The notes under the pieces were generated by a model. That model saw nothing but the letters and a program-made list of their open reading frames with translations, was not told the DNA's origin and did no database searches. Of a stretch of 64,000 bases of DNA, positions 9,828-23,237 are shown one piece after another. The first letter of the stretch is position 1. The number at the start of each line of letters is the position of its first letter. Source of the stretch: Ignelater luminosus (lineage: Eukaryota > Arthropoda > Insecta > Coleoptera > Elateridae); assembly GCA_011009095.1 (NCBI GenBank), contig VTPC01090678.1, positions 161,271 through 225,270 of the forward strand, in the 5' to 3' direction. The position numbers and the translations under genes were made by a program.

Positions 9828-12800
9828 AGCCATAAGCCAAAGGCACTAATTTAGCAGCTCCTCACACAAGACCATTTGTTTAAATGGCACGTACTGCTCC
9901 TTCCATTACCTTCGTATCAGTTTCATCATCCCAAGACTTAACATGCAAAACAATATTTGATTTTACAATCAGCACTGTTTTCTTGATTTCCCTTGTTCAT
10001 AATCAGCTAAACGTTTCTGGCGAACTTACAAGGTTTTTTCATCTTCCTCCGAGTCTGATTCAAACAAGCCAACATTATTATCATCTTCTTGATCTTTAGT
10101 TGTTGTGGTTTTATGGAACGGCACACATACATTTATGCACATTAATATTCTTCAACCTTTGGAATGGAAATAGTGTCTAAAAAACAAAAGGTCTAGTTTG
10201 TGAGTTTTAAAAATCCTAGCTGAAAGAATTATTAAATTTCATGCAAAAAATTTTTTCTTGATTTTTTTTGATCAGTTAAAGTTTAGAAGTTGAATATCAC
10301 TTTCTTTGAGATCTTGAGAAAAATTGATGCAACAGAAAAGTGGGAAAAAGTTTACGTTATCAAAGGAAGCGTAGTTTCAACAACATGACGGAATCTGTAT
10401 TCTAAAGTACCAATTACTCTATAGTAAATTTTATAAGAAAAAAAACTATTTTATGTTAGTTGACAAAGTGAGTCAGGTAGAGAGTAAATATTAAGTAAAT
10501 ATTTTACCAAACTAGTTTAAGATCTGTGATATTTACACGTAAAGAAACTAACCTTTAAAACGGTGCATATTATGAACCTGTGTTTAATAATAAATTTAAA
10601 AGTATTTTTATCTACTTGCTTGCAGCATTTACTTAATTCATATCCATTGGCGTATTATAAAAAGCAATAGAACTTTGATAAAAAAAAGTATATGTAAACA
10701 AATTGAACTTTGACACTTTTAAACTTGAAATTTACATAAAAGCTAAACGTTTCTCACATTTCTCATTAACTGCCTTTATAGAATTTTAGCAGCTTTCCGT
10801 TAATTTATAAAATTAAACAGCTGCTCTCTCATTTTGACCCTCTTAAAGTCAAGAATTTCATTATCTACCTGAGAAAATTGCTCTAGATATTTCATTTCAA
10901 CTCTATTTAAAAAATACACGATTAACCTTGTTAACCTTTTTATAAAACAAGGCTATTTCTCTTTCCTCCGGATACTGGTATCATTAAAATGTACCTAGTA
11001 TCATTATTATTTTTCGTGTTTGTAAGAAGAAATTATGGTGCAGGAATTCAGTGAGACGGTAAGATGATTCGATGAAAAGAATAAGGGTTCATCAAGGAGC
11101 GTTTTATCTCTCTTAAAACCCCTTTTTGTCGTGATTACCAGTGAAACAAATCACAAAGAAAAATGACCCCTCAGGTTTCTTTACAGATTTTTTACTGGTG
11201 CTTTTCAACACAGAGAAACCACCAACTTGCGTGTAACAGTCTACAGAAATAGGACAGCGCAAATGATATAATAATTTTTGCTTTGAAAGAAAAACGGGAA
11301 AGTGTTATGCGGGTTTTTTCTGTGATAAGGAAGGTGATCGCTCATATTGATTTAAGAAGAGGTAAATCGGAGTATTATAATACTGCGATAAGGTTATGTA
11401 ATCCCAAAATGTATTTCTGACCTTTATACTACGTATTTCAAACCAGCCTTTGTTATTTAATATTATAATCTACCATGTATGGATAATTTTTTGTCTAAAG
11501 AGAATTATTTCAAAGTGAACCTGGGAAGATATCTTTTAGATAATAATTTATCAAGAGATACACACAGACACACGCGTACATATTGTCTGTGTTTTCACTG
11601 GAAGCAAAAATACCCCCAGATACCGCACAAAAAATTCCTTTGAACATATATTCAAAAATTACAAATTCTCTTTGTTCTTTGTAAAATGTTAACAAGGAAC
11701 AAAGGAATTAGCCGTAATAGAACGTTTTGCCTGCAGCATACAGAAATAGAAATGAACGCAATTATTAGCTTTTTTCGGTTTTCTCTTTCTGAGCATGTAA
11801 TGTAGCAAATGATCAAAAACAAGCAGACGTATTTAATATTAGTTTGTATATTCCAGTTCTTACTTCTCCGTTTATCTCATATAATTAAGAGGAGAATCAA
11901 ATTTACTTTATAGCAATTTATGTGTTAATATTTTAGTTTGCTTTAGAGGCCCGAGGTGTATGAACAAATTAGGTAAATTAAATTTTCATAACAAGTATTT
12001 AAAAAAAATACTTTTTGCTTCTCTTTATTTTATTAAAGCTAGTTATCTTTTAACTGTATAAATGCTGACAGGTTGATGCATGTCACACAACTCTAATTAT
12101 AATGTAAGAAAATATAAACAACTTTAATTTATTGTATTGGAATAGATTAAGGAGAATTACATTCAACACTATAAATACCTAGTTAAAAGGGCGTCACTCG
12201 ATTTTTCATTAAAAAGGTAACTTTAGAAACCTGTGTCGCAGACTTTTCATCTTTGGAGACTACCCACAAACAAAAAAACCACAATTTAAAAATAAGAAAT
12301 TATTTGTGTAATATAGTTCGACTTTAAGAAATACCTAATTACTATCTTTTGTAGCATTTCAATATAAAAAACAAAACCTCTCATCAAAAATGTTGAATTC
12401 GTTTACAGATACAACAAGAAGTCGATTATTTTTGGATTGTCATATTTATATTTCTTGATTGTAACTGCATTCAATTTAACTTGAGTAATATCTTAAAAAT
12501 TCAAATTAAAAGCGCAACCATATTTTACGATATGGCCAAAGTTTATTACATACATCAAACTTGATTTATTTTGTGTAATAGCAACAATCATTATTGTTTT
12601 ATATTTTTTAAATCAAAATATATTTAGATATACCAAGAACATTGTGACGCGCTTTTTTGAGATGGTTGTGGAATGTGATGAAGAGGTTTACTCTCTTACC
12701 TCGTTCTTGGAGCGATCAGACGAGGGCTCGCTGGTAGCTATGACGGAGATTCGGAAATCTAGAGGTCCACTGGCTGCAATCATAATACTGTTGAGCTTAC

Positions 12801-12876
12801 AGTATAAACAAAATACTAATGTAACCCAAGCAATATCTATTAAGCAAACAAACCATTTAAAAACCTGCGGTTATAA
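9828..12876. other. No gene seen
   Basis: Three kilobases of AT-rich sequence. Scattered short reading frames lack any recognised motif, and no inverted or tandem repeat stood out. Confidence 0.4.
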
Positions 12877-12878
12877 TA

Positions 12879-14133
12879 CGAGGGTGGTCGGAAAAGTTTC
12901 CGACCTCAACGTGAAGATGGCAGCACTCGTAAATAAAAGCTACTGAATTTCGTTGTTCATCTGTTGACAGTTACTCACTAAAGTTTGAGTGAGTTGATGT
13001 GAGTTTTTTTTTGTGAAAATGGACAAAATCGAGTATCGAGCTGTCATTAAATATTTCTGTTTGAAAGGCAATACGTCTTCGCAAATAAAAGATGAGTTGG
13101 ATTCTGTGTATGGGGACTCTGCACCATCATTTACCACAGTAAAATTTTGGACTGCTGAATTTAAACGTAGCCGTAAGAGCTTGGGAGACGATGAACGTTC
13201 GGGACGTCCAAAAACTGCAACTACCGACGAAAACATCGCCAAAGTTCACCAAATGGTGCTAGACGACAGAAGAATTAAAGTGAGAGAGATAGCAAGGTTA
13301 TGAACATGTCAAAAGAACGTGTTTGTCACATATTAAATCAACATGTAGGCATGAGAAAGCTGTTCGCGCGTTGGGTGCCGCGTTTGCTCACGTTAGACCA
13401 AAAACGTGTTCGAATGAATATTTCCGACGCTCTTTTGGCGCAGCTTTGGCGAAATAAATCCGAGTTTTGGCGCCGATTCATTACTGTACATGAAACTTGG
13501 ATACACCATTATACGCCCGAAACAAAAATACAGTCCAAACAGTGGACTGCAAAGGGGGAACCGGCTCCAAAAAAAGCAAAAACTGTTTTTTCGGCTGGGA
13601 AAGTGATGGCGACTGTTTTTTTGGGATAGTCATGGAGTTATTTTAATCGATTATCTTCAAAAAGAAAAAACCATTACAGGAGCATACTATGCATCATTAC
13701 TTGACAAGCTGAAGGCAGAACTTGCGAAAAAACGGCCACATTTGCAGAAAAAGAAAATCCTGTTTCACCAAGACAACGCACCGTCTCACACCTCAGCGGT
13801 TGCCATGGCGAAAATCCACGAATTACGGTTTGAACCGCTTGACCATCCGCCTTACTCACTAGATCTAGCCCCAAGTGACTTCTTTTTGTTCCCTCATCTA
13901 AAAATTGCGCCCGGAGGACCAAAGATTTTTGTCAAATGAAGAGGCAATCACCTTCGTGAACAATGATTTTGCAGAGAAAAATGCCGAGTACTATTTGGAC
14001 GGGTTACAGAGATGGGAGCATCGCTGGGAGAAGTGTGTAGAGTTACAAGGAGACTATGTTAAAAAATAAAAAAAATTTTCAGAAAAAATGTCTTGTATCT
14101 TTGTTAGGTCGGAAACTTTTCAGACCACCCTCG
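12879..14133 (+). mobile_element. mariner element (DD34D-type), 1,255 bp, inactivated
   Basis: The ends form terminal inverted repeats of about 28 bp (12879-12906 and 14106-14133) starting CGAGGGTGGTC, with one or two mismatches. TA precedes the left end; the right end is followed by CA, which looks like a mutated TA. It encodes a decayed transposase on the plus strand. Confidence 0.9.
13019..14069 (+). pseudogene. mariner transposase pseudogene, first catalytic Asp replaced by His
   Basis: Starting at the ATG at 13019 (MDKIEYRAVIKYF), a helix-turn-helix half runs to 13303, where a deletion shifts the frame near REIAR. The next frame (13300-13629) carries MRKLFARWVPRLLT. The first catalytic block reads VHETW where the family has Asp, so the metal-binding residue is His. 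An extra T in a T-run near 13614-13622 shifts the frame again. The remaining blocks follow: HQDNAPSHT and LDLAPSDFF, then a third shift near 13925, and the tail RWEHRWEKCVELQGDYVKK ends at 14067-14069. With at least three frameshifts and a lost catalytic residue it is dead. Confidence 0.88.
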
Positions 14134-15219
14134 CAAAAGTAGATAATTATTTTCTATACTGATCGACCAGTGTAGTGCAGTAAACAAGCCCAGGGTGCAA
14201 ATCAAACGGATCGGATTAGTATTCGAGTAAGGTGCCTACCGAGATGCAGAACAATCAGGTAGGGAACAAGCGGACAGGACTATCCCACGGCGACGGGTCA
14301 GATCAACCGCCAACGTTGGTAGGTGCTAAGTTAGCTACAGTTATGATCAGATCGACCGTCAATAAAGCCATAAGTTAAGATGTGAATCGAACGGTAAGAG
14401 TATTTAGAAACAGACGGTCAGGTTTAGGGCAGGTTTACCCACAGGATACTCACTGGTTACAGGAAACTGTTGCCCTTCCAACTATTATTTGGAGCTGGTT
14501 CGGCTGCTGGTGTGCTAATCTATCGCTCGCACTGCTGCAACTACTTTTTCGTCGGTCGAGTATCTGCTTATATACCCGTTTTACTCCCCCATACTAGCAA
14601 ACCTATCGTAACGGAACGCTACGGGTGGGAGAAAAAGGTCTAGTGGGAGAATTAGTTTACGGAATGCATCGCTAATGATGCATGACTAATTACCATTTTA
14701 TCGGCGGAAACGTTGAACTCAATAATGGAATACAATCAACGGTCAGAAAAAAAATTTACAAAATTAGTTTAACTGAAGTAGGAAGAATTAAAAATACAAA
14801 ATTAGTGGCGGTACATTCATCCTAATGATGTAAAGATATATTTAGTTAAATCTATTCTAGGCTTTAACTACAAATATAAAATCATATTTAACAGTTTGCC
14901 ATACGGCGGTTGATAACACCATGTGCTCATCGGCACGAAGAAGGGGGTGTTCATATAGAGATATTAAAAAATATCTTTAATTAATTAACTTAATAAATAA
15001 GGTTCATAACAGAAATGAGTCCAGATCAAAGTAGTTTTGCTACACATCCGTTCCACTTCATAAAGAACAGCACGCAACGCTTTTCGGAAAACTGTCTAAG
15101 AAGTGGTCACACTGAAACTCACTGAACTAAAGCACTAACGCTAGTACTATTGTCCATGGGGATAGCTCTCCTAGTTGGATTCAGATAACCAGGGCAGGTA
15201 CAGGTTCTGGAACGGATGC
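14134..15219. other. GC-richer block, unidentified
   Basis: Roughly 14150-14650 is less AT-rich than its surroundings and contains short direct similarities such as GATCGACC and CGGTC motifs, but no convincing coding sequence. It may belong to the same retroelement as the zinc-knuckle remnant that follows (inference). Confidence 0.25.
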
Positions 15220-15556
15220 TCAGTTGGTCGCATCGGGGGGGCAGAAATGGCGGTTTCTCTCTTTACACTCCCATCGGTGGTGTCTAAGTAGGCCGCATCG
15301 GCAACAAAGGCTGTCTTTTAGACTTGAGTCGGCGGCGGCCTTAATTATTGGCATGGACCCTGGCGTTTTCTGGTGTTTCGAGTGCGCATGGCCGCTAGAA
15401 GTGGCTGGTCTGTTAACGGCAGACTGGATCCCTGCTGGTGGTGGTTTGCAATTGGCACTCGGAGTTGCTACTTCTTTCACGGCCGCGGTCCTTCTAGTGG
15501 TGTCTGCTCTTAGGCTCGATCGTTCTGGACTGAGTTCTCTGATCCAGTACTCCTAG
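15220..15556 (-). pseudogene. Retroelement gag-like remnant with a zinc knuckle
   Basis: On the minus strand an 86-codon open stretch ends CCRCGLLRHHRWECKERN. This fits the CX2CX4HX4C zinc knuckle of retroelement nucleocapsid proteins, followed by a further Cys (HFCPP). Upstream sequence is Pro/Ala/Ser rich. No protease, reverse transcriptase or integrase follows within the next kilobase, so only a fragment remains. The element type (LTR or LINE) cannot be told. A cellular CCHC protein fragment is a less likely alternative. Confidence 0.45.
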
Positions 15557-15602
15557 TTTCCACAGAGAAACGGATTGGTTTATCGTCCTGTGAATTAAGT
15601 AT

Positions 15603-15619
15603 GTGGGTTTGATTCCCAC
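15603..15619 (+). other. tRNA-like T-arm (B-box-like) sequence
   Basis: GTGGG-TTTGATT-CCCAC forms a perfect 5-bp stem with a 7-nt loop and resembles the Pol III B box. No matching acceptor stem or anticodon arm could be drawn upstream. It is at best a tRNA-derived relic (for example of a SINE) or chance. Confidence 0.25.
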
Positions 15620-15629
15620 GCGAATTCTG

Positions 15630-16340
15630 ATTTTTCTATATGTATGATACCTATGGCTATTTACCTTAATCCTTATATTCAATATTTAGCAACTCGAAAG
15701 CATTTGAGTAGAAGATCAATATACACTAGATACGATACTCTACAAAGAGTAAACGGATGACATCATGCCAAAGAATCAATAGAAAAAAATTACATAAGAA
15801 TGTTAAACTTATCCGACTGCTTTTAATATTTGATAATTTCACACGAGACTGCCCATCTAAGAACACATGTTGTAGGTACAAAAATGATAAATTCTGGCAT
15901 AAATACTATCTTACTACACTGCCTCAAGTATTTACTGCGAGAAATTGTCATACTTATACGATTATAGGCAAAACACGACCAGTCATAACTTACATTTAAA
16001 TGCACCTTTATGGCTCTTAAAATAATTTAACTATATATCTTATTTTTTATTTACTAGTCTGTGAAGATACTGCAGGTCTTCTTAGAAAAACAGTAAAATT
16101 TTAATTAAATAATTATTTCAAGTTATTTAATTAATTAGATTAAATCATTTTACCTGACCACATTTCCAAGACACAGTTTAAATTAAACAAACTTCTTGCA
16201 GTAATGCACCCTGTATCAAGTTGCCATCAACTAAGGTTAAAATTAGCAATGCCTGAAATTAACTGCAGGAGCTTAAACTGCGCATGTATAACTAATATTT
16301 AAATGACATAAAATCTGCCTTAAAAGATCTCATGACATTT
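15630..16340. other. No gene seen
   Basis: AT-rich with short frames on both strands; nothing recognised. Confidence 0.4.
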
Positions 16341-16344
16341 CACT

Positions 16345-16985
16345 TACATACACCAGGTCCTACAAGACAAGCAACTGCATTGTCTAGGTTTCAATTATTT
16401 TTTACTCCGGAGAAATGGTATTAAAATATACAAACCGGAAAGGTCGAAATGTTTATGGTGATAACTGGAGAGATCTGGACAATATCGATAAACCAGTGTA
16501 CATTGGTTTGTTACTATTAGCCGATGTTATCAAATTTCATAATGAGTCTACTTTAAGTTTATGGGATGCTAAAAAAAGAAGAAATATTTCTAGAACAACT
16601 ATGTCTTTAGAAAATTTCAAAGTCGTTTCTACAGTCTTAACATTTGACAATGGTAGAACAAGATCTGAGAAGAGCAGAAGCAACAAACAGCATTAGCTGC
16701 AGTTAAAGAATTATGGGAAAACTGGATAGAACTATTACCAAAACTTTATAATCTAGACCAATATGCTTGTTCAGACAATTTACACCGAATAAACCTTCAA
16801 AATACGGAATCAAATTTTGGCTTTTCTGTGATAATGGGACTAGTTATGTATGGAATATTCAAATGTATACTGGAAAATTACCATAAGCACAGCCTAAAAA
16901 ACATCAAGGTATGCGCACTGTATTAGACTTGTCGCATTGGATTGAAAGATCACAACATTACATTACAAGTTTTATGAGCTTGACC
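16345..16985 (+). pseudogene. piggyBac-type transposase remnant
   Basis: Plus-strand pieces in shifting frames follow piggyBac order. TPGPTRQATALSRFQLFFTP comes at the start, then KYTNRKGRN, then YIGLLLLADVIKFHNES and RTTMSLENFKVVSTVLTFDN. In a further frame come FTPNKPSKYGIKFWLFCDN, NIQMYTGK and MRTVLDLS. CDN carries the position of one catalytic Asp. The sequence breaks up after about 16985 and the C-terminal cysteine-rich region is missing. At least two frameshifts and several stops show it is inactive. No TTAA-flanked ends were identified. Confidence 0.7.
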
Positions 16986-17799
16986 AGATGCTGCTAAATT
17001 GAAACTTGACGATGATAGGAGCTATAAAAAAAAATAAAAGATCTATTCTTTCAGAATTTTTACAAACTATAGTCTAGGCAACTGCAACGACCTATGAAGG
17101 TTAATTCACAAACTGAGAATACGATCCGCACTCTTTATAGTAAACTAAATAACAAGCGGTGCTTTTAAATGCTTTACTTCCTTTTTTAAATGCTAGATAC
17201 CACTAGCTATCAGACTTCAAAACATTTAACAGTTTGAAGACTTTTTTAGAAATCGATAATTCAAAATATAATTTGTAACTGACACACAAATAAAATATAT
17301 ATTGAAATTAGTAATAATTTTGTCAGCTCAGTTTACACAGATGCTTTCCCAAAAGTTTGAAGTTTTAAAAACGGGAACAATTCTACTTCAAGTTAAGAAA
17401 ATTGGCGGCTATACACTTATACAGGGACGTACCGTGTTGCAACGTTTTACTAGTTTGCTGATTATTACTCCCTACTGTTCATTATTGTAAAGCAATTACA
17501 TTTTTTTTTAACTAATTAGGATACAGTTTAATTTTACTAAGTTTCTTCGTTCTCTAAATACTTTCTAAAGACATCATAAAAAAATTTTTAAGTCAGCAGT
17601 TCTGGGTTTATCACAGATTGGTTGGCTTCTATTAGAAAAACGAACTATGAAAGTGAAGTTTTTACATTTGTTAAAATGATTGGTTTAACTTGTAAACCTA
17701 GTAAGGTAATAAATCTAGTGCTTCAAAAAGTTCTGAAATTAATATTACTAATTTTTCAGATTAATAAAATTTTATTACTTCATAATTATTCAACATTTA

Positions 17800-18240
17800 C
17801 ATCCCATATCTGCGACCGCCTCCGCGTACATCTGAAAAGCGTGCGCATATCTCATTTGGAATGGAGTTTAAAACCGCCGTCAAATTTTCATATCTTGTCA
17901 AAACTCTTTTCTTTTCAATCTGTCTTTATCTTGAGGAACACAGAAAAATCGGCCGCAGCCAAATCCAGCCAGTAGGGTGAATGGTTAATTACTGTGATCG
18001 ATTTTCTAGCCAGAAATTATGGCACAATGTCGGTGAGGGGCATTGTCATGCAAGAGAAATGATTCTTTTGATTGGTACATTTCTGGCCTAACCCTGCGTA
18101 TTCTTTCTAAAAGATGATCAAGTATTTCTAGGTAGAATGGTCCAGTTACAGTTTAACCGAAGGACCCAAGTCTGCGGTGTATCAGTCCCCTTAAATCGAA
18201 AAATGCGATAAGCATTTTTTTTATTTTGGTTTTAGAAACC
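17800..18240 (-). pseudogene. mariner transposase remnant (C-terminal half)
   Basis: On the minus strand, starting near 18240, KTKIKKMLIAFFDLRGLIHR leads to GPFYLEILDHLLERIRR and then the second catalytic block LLHDNAPHRH near 18030. A decayed tail (LDLAAADFSVFLKIK) contains the likely third Asp. The N-terminal DNA-binding half and the first catalytic block were not found. Stops and frameshifts are frequent. Confidence 0.6.
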
Positions 18241-18244
18241 TTCT

Positions 18245-19785
18245 CTTTGACGTTTTTTTTTTTATTTTTCCACATTTAAAACAAAACTTTTCACTTTGAA
18301 TCGTCATTGCTCACTGCAGACAGAGTCCTCTACAACAAAATTTTCTGAGTGATTGAGGAGAGTCTAACGGTGACATAAAGATAGTACTACTTATACGACT
18401 ACAGCAACATCACTCCTGGAACTTTGTGAATTCACAATATTTCAGTAGTTCTTAAAACTGAATTAGTAATTTACTTACAATTCTTACACATGTCATGTTA
18501 ATAGTTTTGTAGAGTAGAACTAAAGCGTAAACTTCAAAGTGCAACCGTCTAGTACATTTAATGAGGATAATGCGTCTGAACAACGCTCTCTGAGAGGAAG
18601 CCGTCATTATTTTATTTTTCTACTAACTATATTAAACAAGAGAAGCGTTTCTTTAAGCTAATGACATCCATTTTATGTTGTCATAACTGCAGCTAAACGG
18701 CTTTATTTACTCAAATCTTAAGAATCAAGTTGCATCCCGTTACACTTTCACATGCAATTTGCAATCGACTTACAACAACCTGCCGAAAGTAAACAAGTTT
18801 TGTGCAGCTTTTATTTCAATTAGCTATTATAGACGCTGTTGTATGCAATATTGGCGAAAAGATAGCAATGTCTAATAACATCCATACAAATACTTGTTGG
18901 CGGCTTAAAAAAGGAACACCGAACGCAATCCTTTAGCTTACATTAACTCTCTCTATAAAAGTCTGAAGATCAGAAATGCAATTTTGTTTTGTACTAAGTG
19001 AGAGCGCAAAGCATTCTCAGGATGCTTGAGGCGGCTGCAGTTAATAGTTGATGTTAACGGTCAGATTCTAGGAATAACAAGAGAGTTAAAACTTTTTGAT
19101 TTTTGCTTAGAAAATCATTTGCTTTTGCTTGTGGTGCTTTAACTTCCTGAATTACTTTTTGTCGTTTCTACTTCATTTTTAAAAATGGCAACTAACTAGA
19201 TTAATTGATACAGATAGAATTACTTGCGATAACTTCAAAGCCCTAAAGTCCTGCCATAAATGCACATGATGCATTTAAAGAATAGTTCATAGAAAACTCT
19301 TTTCAAAAAGAATATTTGAAATTTTTAAACATTTTTGTAGGTTCTAAACGTGATTCAATTAATTTTCATCAATGAAAAGCTTATACAGCGGGGAAAGTAC
19401 TTATGGAATAAATTACATAATTTCAGAACCAATGATATATCGCAAAAACGCCGAGATAGGTAAACTAGTATTTTTAATCTTGCTCATTTTGACTTACCTT
19501 GCATGTTCGTGACGTCATCAGCTCCGAGTGATTTTTTTTTAAATGGAATGGTACATTTTTATTTTATTTTTGAATAATACTCTAAAAGACCTCTTCAACA
19601 AACTAATATTTGATCCTTTTATTTTTAACAGTTCTTGAGATATTTACACTTTTATGGAAAATTGTAAATTATGTAAATATTGTAATAAAAATCCTAAAAA
19701 CGTTTTTAATAATAATTTCAAAAATCACAGGTGAACAATTTATTAGTATAACAAAATGTTTAGAATACTATAAAAATATTAGCAT
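18245..19785. other. No gene seen
   Basis: AT-rich; no supported coding or repeat structure apart from scattered homopolymer runs. Confidence 0.4.
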
Positions 19786-19789
19786 ATTG

Positions 19790-20360
19790 AGGCCTGTCTT
19801 TTTAAATAATAACGTTAATGGGGAACGGTGCTTAGAGTTGCTCAGAGAAGAGCTTGTTCTGGTTTTGGCATTTTTATATCCTAGTCTGCAAGATCTAGAT
19901 ATTCCTAATGACACCATTTGGTTTCAAGAGGGTGGAGCACCAGCTCATTATGCGCGTAGAGTTCAAGAATACTTATAGCATAAGAAATCAAAATTTTAAG
20001 GATGAACAGCAATTATTACAGTTTGTCACAACAGCGATTAACACAAAAAAATCACAACCGAAATAACTTTATCATGTTTACATCATTAGAATCGTGACAA
20101 CAAGAGCTATCCAAAACAATTTTCAATTGCTTTTTCGCCTATTTAAAAAAATGAGGTTGATGATGGTTACTCGAAATCGAAACGTTGTACAGAAATCTAC
20201 TTTTTCTTAAATATTTCTCAAACCATCCCAGATATCTAGATTTTGCAAACGTCAACAAAACGGTTCTATAAATAGCCAACTTTCATCCCATTCAACTGAT
20301 GCTGTATCTCTTACCATTTGCAAGATCCCCATGCTGTGCATCCTTATCTTGGACACACTG
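19790..20360 (+). mobile_element. mariner-like element, 3' half with right terminal repeat
   Basis: About 63 codons (19790-19978) match the middle of a mariner-like transposase of the kind with a long third spacer. GERCLELLREEL is followed by IWFQEGGAPAHYARRVQEYL, and the second catalytic Asp (usual FQQDGAPAH) is lost. Decayed sequence continues to a terminal repeat ending GGACACACTG at 20360, followed by TA. That end is similar over about 90 bp to the arms of the foldback element at 23914-25024. The left half of the element was not located. Confidence 0.6.
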
Positions 20361-20362
20361 TA

Positions 20363-21750
20363 CAGGATTTTGTATTTAAAACAAACAAAAAGTATAACAT
20401 GTGCTTATGGAACATTCTTTACTATCAAAAATAATTTTAAAACATAGAGGCAATAGCTTTGCTTCTGTATAACTGCTTTCAGTAATATTTCTCGATATTT
20501 CAATGTACCTATAAATTACAACGTTATCTTTTACCCACAAATTTATTTTTGAAACAGACCGCCTATTACACCTGGTACACTGAATAGATCTTGTTAACTT
20601 AATACAGAATATAGAAAAATGTTTTCATGATTTTCCTTTTTACTACAAGCTAGAATCTAATTGTAAACGTTTTTTTAATAGAATACCCACTTGATCTTTA
20701 TATTACTGAATAGCTTGTCATACTTGTGTTTAGTTATTCTTTTGTTTCTGCAAGTTATTAAAATCAAAGCATATTATGATCATTTCCTACCATAAATATA
20801 TAGAATATTCTAGGAGGAAAGGAAAATATTTGGAGGATGTGTTCAGGAAGTAATAACAATAAAAATAAATCCATATGCCTAAGTAAGATTTCTAACTGTT
20901 ATGGAGATATTGGTTCTTAAGCTGTAAACATCAAGTAAATTAAAATTGAAAGATTGCACAAATGTGTTTACAAATAGCACAAATAATTGCGACCAGTTTG
21001 TTAATTGTTTCGGTAAATCGCTTGAAATCTTTGAAAAGAAAAAAAATGCTAACAATTTAAGAACTTATTATCTTCGTAACAATTAAGAACTGGACTTAAA
21101 TATATGGGTTTATTTTTCTTATCTTAACCTCCTGAACTCATACTCCAAATATTTCCCTTTCCTCTTGAAACACCCTGTATAACAATTGTAGTATTTAAAA
21201 TAAGCCAGGGGCGTAACAACTGCATCGATCTACTTTGCAACTTTTCACTTGCCACTTTGAGATTTCTGGTGAAAAAAAAAAATGAATTGCACAATGTCCA
21301 CAGCAAAGACAAAGAGATGAAGTCAAAATGAGGAGTGAGGAGTGGTTTGCAAAAAATATATTTAATGTGTTACACGGTATTGCATCAAAACCTAGTGCCT
21401 GTCAGCTAAATAATTGACAATTAAAAACCTTGCAAACGTAAATTAAAAAGTGAAAAACTGGTGTAATATACCCCAACTCTCAGACACAAAAGCAAAAGAA
21501 TTTATTATTGTAAACAGTTGTCTTAACAGTGTTGACACATTGTACTAGTCATGGTTAACTTTGACTTTAGTTTTTTTCGCTTGTATTACCTATGGGCATG
21601 TTATTTCAAAAGACCTTTATTATTATTATTATTCTATACAGAGCGTTTCTAGGAACAGGATAAAAATTATAACTTCAATGTGAAATTGGATAAAACAAAA
21701 CTTCAAGGTTTAAAATGTGGCATTGGACTCGACATGTATTACAATGAAAT
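20363..21750. other. No gene seen; isolated repeat-end motif
   Basis: AT-rich sequence. ACACCCTGTAT at about 21169 resembles the end of the MITE that follows, suggesting a solitary end or a second copy. A short TTA microsatellite lies at 21617-21635. Confidence 0.35.
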
Positions 21751-21751
21751 A

Positions 21752-22068
21752 CAGGGTGTTATACAGCCAACACTTAACAGGTAACTAAAGTGACCTAGGA
21801 GCACTCAAATCTGCAAAAGCTCTTTTTTTGGGAAATTATTTCTTATTAAATTTATAAAGGTTTAAGAATCATCAATTAGCACCTTACTCCTTTTAAGATT
21901 TTAAAAAAACCATAGATCAAGTAAAAGGCCAAAAGCATCATAATTGACATTTTTATTTCCTCTTGGTTAACTTTAAGTCTAAATATTTTTGAAAAAAAGA
22001 ACAAAGAGGAAAAGGTTTTTAATAGTATAATTTGTCAAGCTTTAGTTGCATACTTACATAACACCCTG
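21752..22068. mobile_element. MITE, 317 bp, TA-flanked, CAGGGTGTTAT ends
   Basis: CAGGGTGTTAT at 21752 is repeated inverted (ATAACACCCTG) up to 22068, and TA flanks both sides (21750-21751, 22069-22070). The inverted repeat is only about 11 bp long. There is no coding capacity. Ends of this form are common in Tc1/mariner-derived MITEs. Confidence 0.55.
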
Positions 22069-22070
22069 TA

Positions 22071-23237
22071 TAATAAAAATGTCAACTGCACGTTATCTTA
22101 TTTTGTAATTTCTATGATCTACTTCTACAAGAATGAAGAAGCAATTTTAATGTACTTATATTCTTACATATTTAGACTCTCTACTTGATCTGAAATCTAG
22201 TGATGAAGATATTAACATTTTTAAAAGCCTACTAGGTTTTTCTGCTTTAATCTTGTTTGATTTTTGTTTAAACAGGATACGTTTTGTAACCTGGAAGTCT
22301 GAACCATTGGATTAGGTAACATGCCAGCTATGGATTACAAACAATGTATGATTTCCATGAACTATTGCCTACAAGCATTAAAATGCAACTTCTTTGTTTC
22401 AAATAAAACGCCCTTACAGTCCTACTTGTGTTCAATCTAAAGCAGGGGTGGGCAGCCAGTGCCAAATTGGTTCATATAACAACAAAATAGATTTGTGTAT
22501 TTTGTAGCTCAAACATCAAAACAAAATTTTTAGTTAGATTTGTTCTAAAATTGGTTTTTTACTGATCGATTTGTTTTTATATGAGTCAGTTGGGTCCCAA
22601 GGGGCAAGTTTGCCTATCCTTGATCTAAAGGCTATCGAGGTAAGCATCAGTATTAGATTTTTCTATTTTTATCACGGTTGGCAATCTTGAAAGCTGAAAT
22701 GCAAACAGAAATCACCAGTAGAATATTAAAAATCTCCAATTTGATTCAGAAGTGAAAGTGGCATTATCAAACAAGTAATTTTTATCATGTTTTAATTATT
22801 TAGATTGATAATAATAAATTAAGATTCCAGGTCAAATAGATTCCAAATAGATAAGTTTTTTCTTTTCTCTTTAAAAAACTTCTACAACATCTAATTTCAG
22901 TTACTTCACACATCTTTCAACTTATTTATTGTTCATTATGCTTCTATTATTCAATTCTCTTGTTACATCATAATGGCCGTGATATTTTTTCAATGGTATG
23001 AGAGAAATGACTTACACAGAGAAAAAATGTCTGTATTGTAATTTTACATAATATCAAATAAAAAAATAATAAAATCATTTTCCCAAAGCAATATGCATGA
23101 ACAATAAAAACTTAATACAACTATTTGAATAAAAAGGCATTATTACATTGCAAAAAACAGCAACGTTGATTGAAATCATCAAAGCTTAAATATTTTGATT
23201 TTAAATATTTTGATTCATACTTAAAGATAGTTTATGA
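22071..23237. other. No gene seen
   Basis: AT-rich; no supported feature. The right part may be the 3' untranslated or downstream region of the minus-strand exon that ends at 23238. Confidence 0.35.

Noticed and set aside
13674..13922. 82-codon minus-strand frame
   Set aside because: Antisense shadow of the mariner transposase.
15224..15556. 110-codon plus-strand frame
   Set aside because: Antisense to the zinc-knuckle stretch; its hydrophobic composition is a by-product.
15590..15640. Possible tRNA gene
   Set aside because: Only a T-arm can be drawn; no acceptor stem, D-arm or anticodon arm fits, so it was not called a tRNA.
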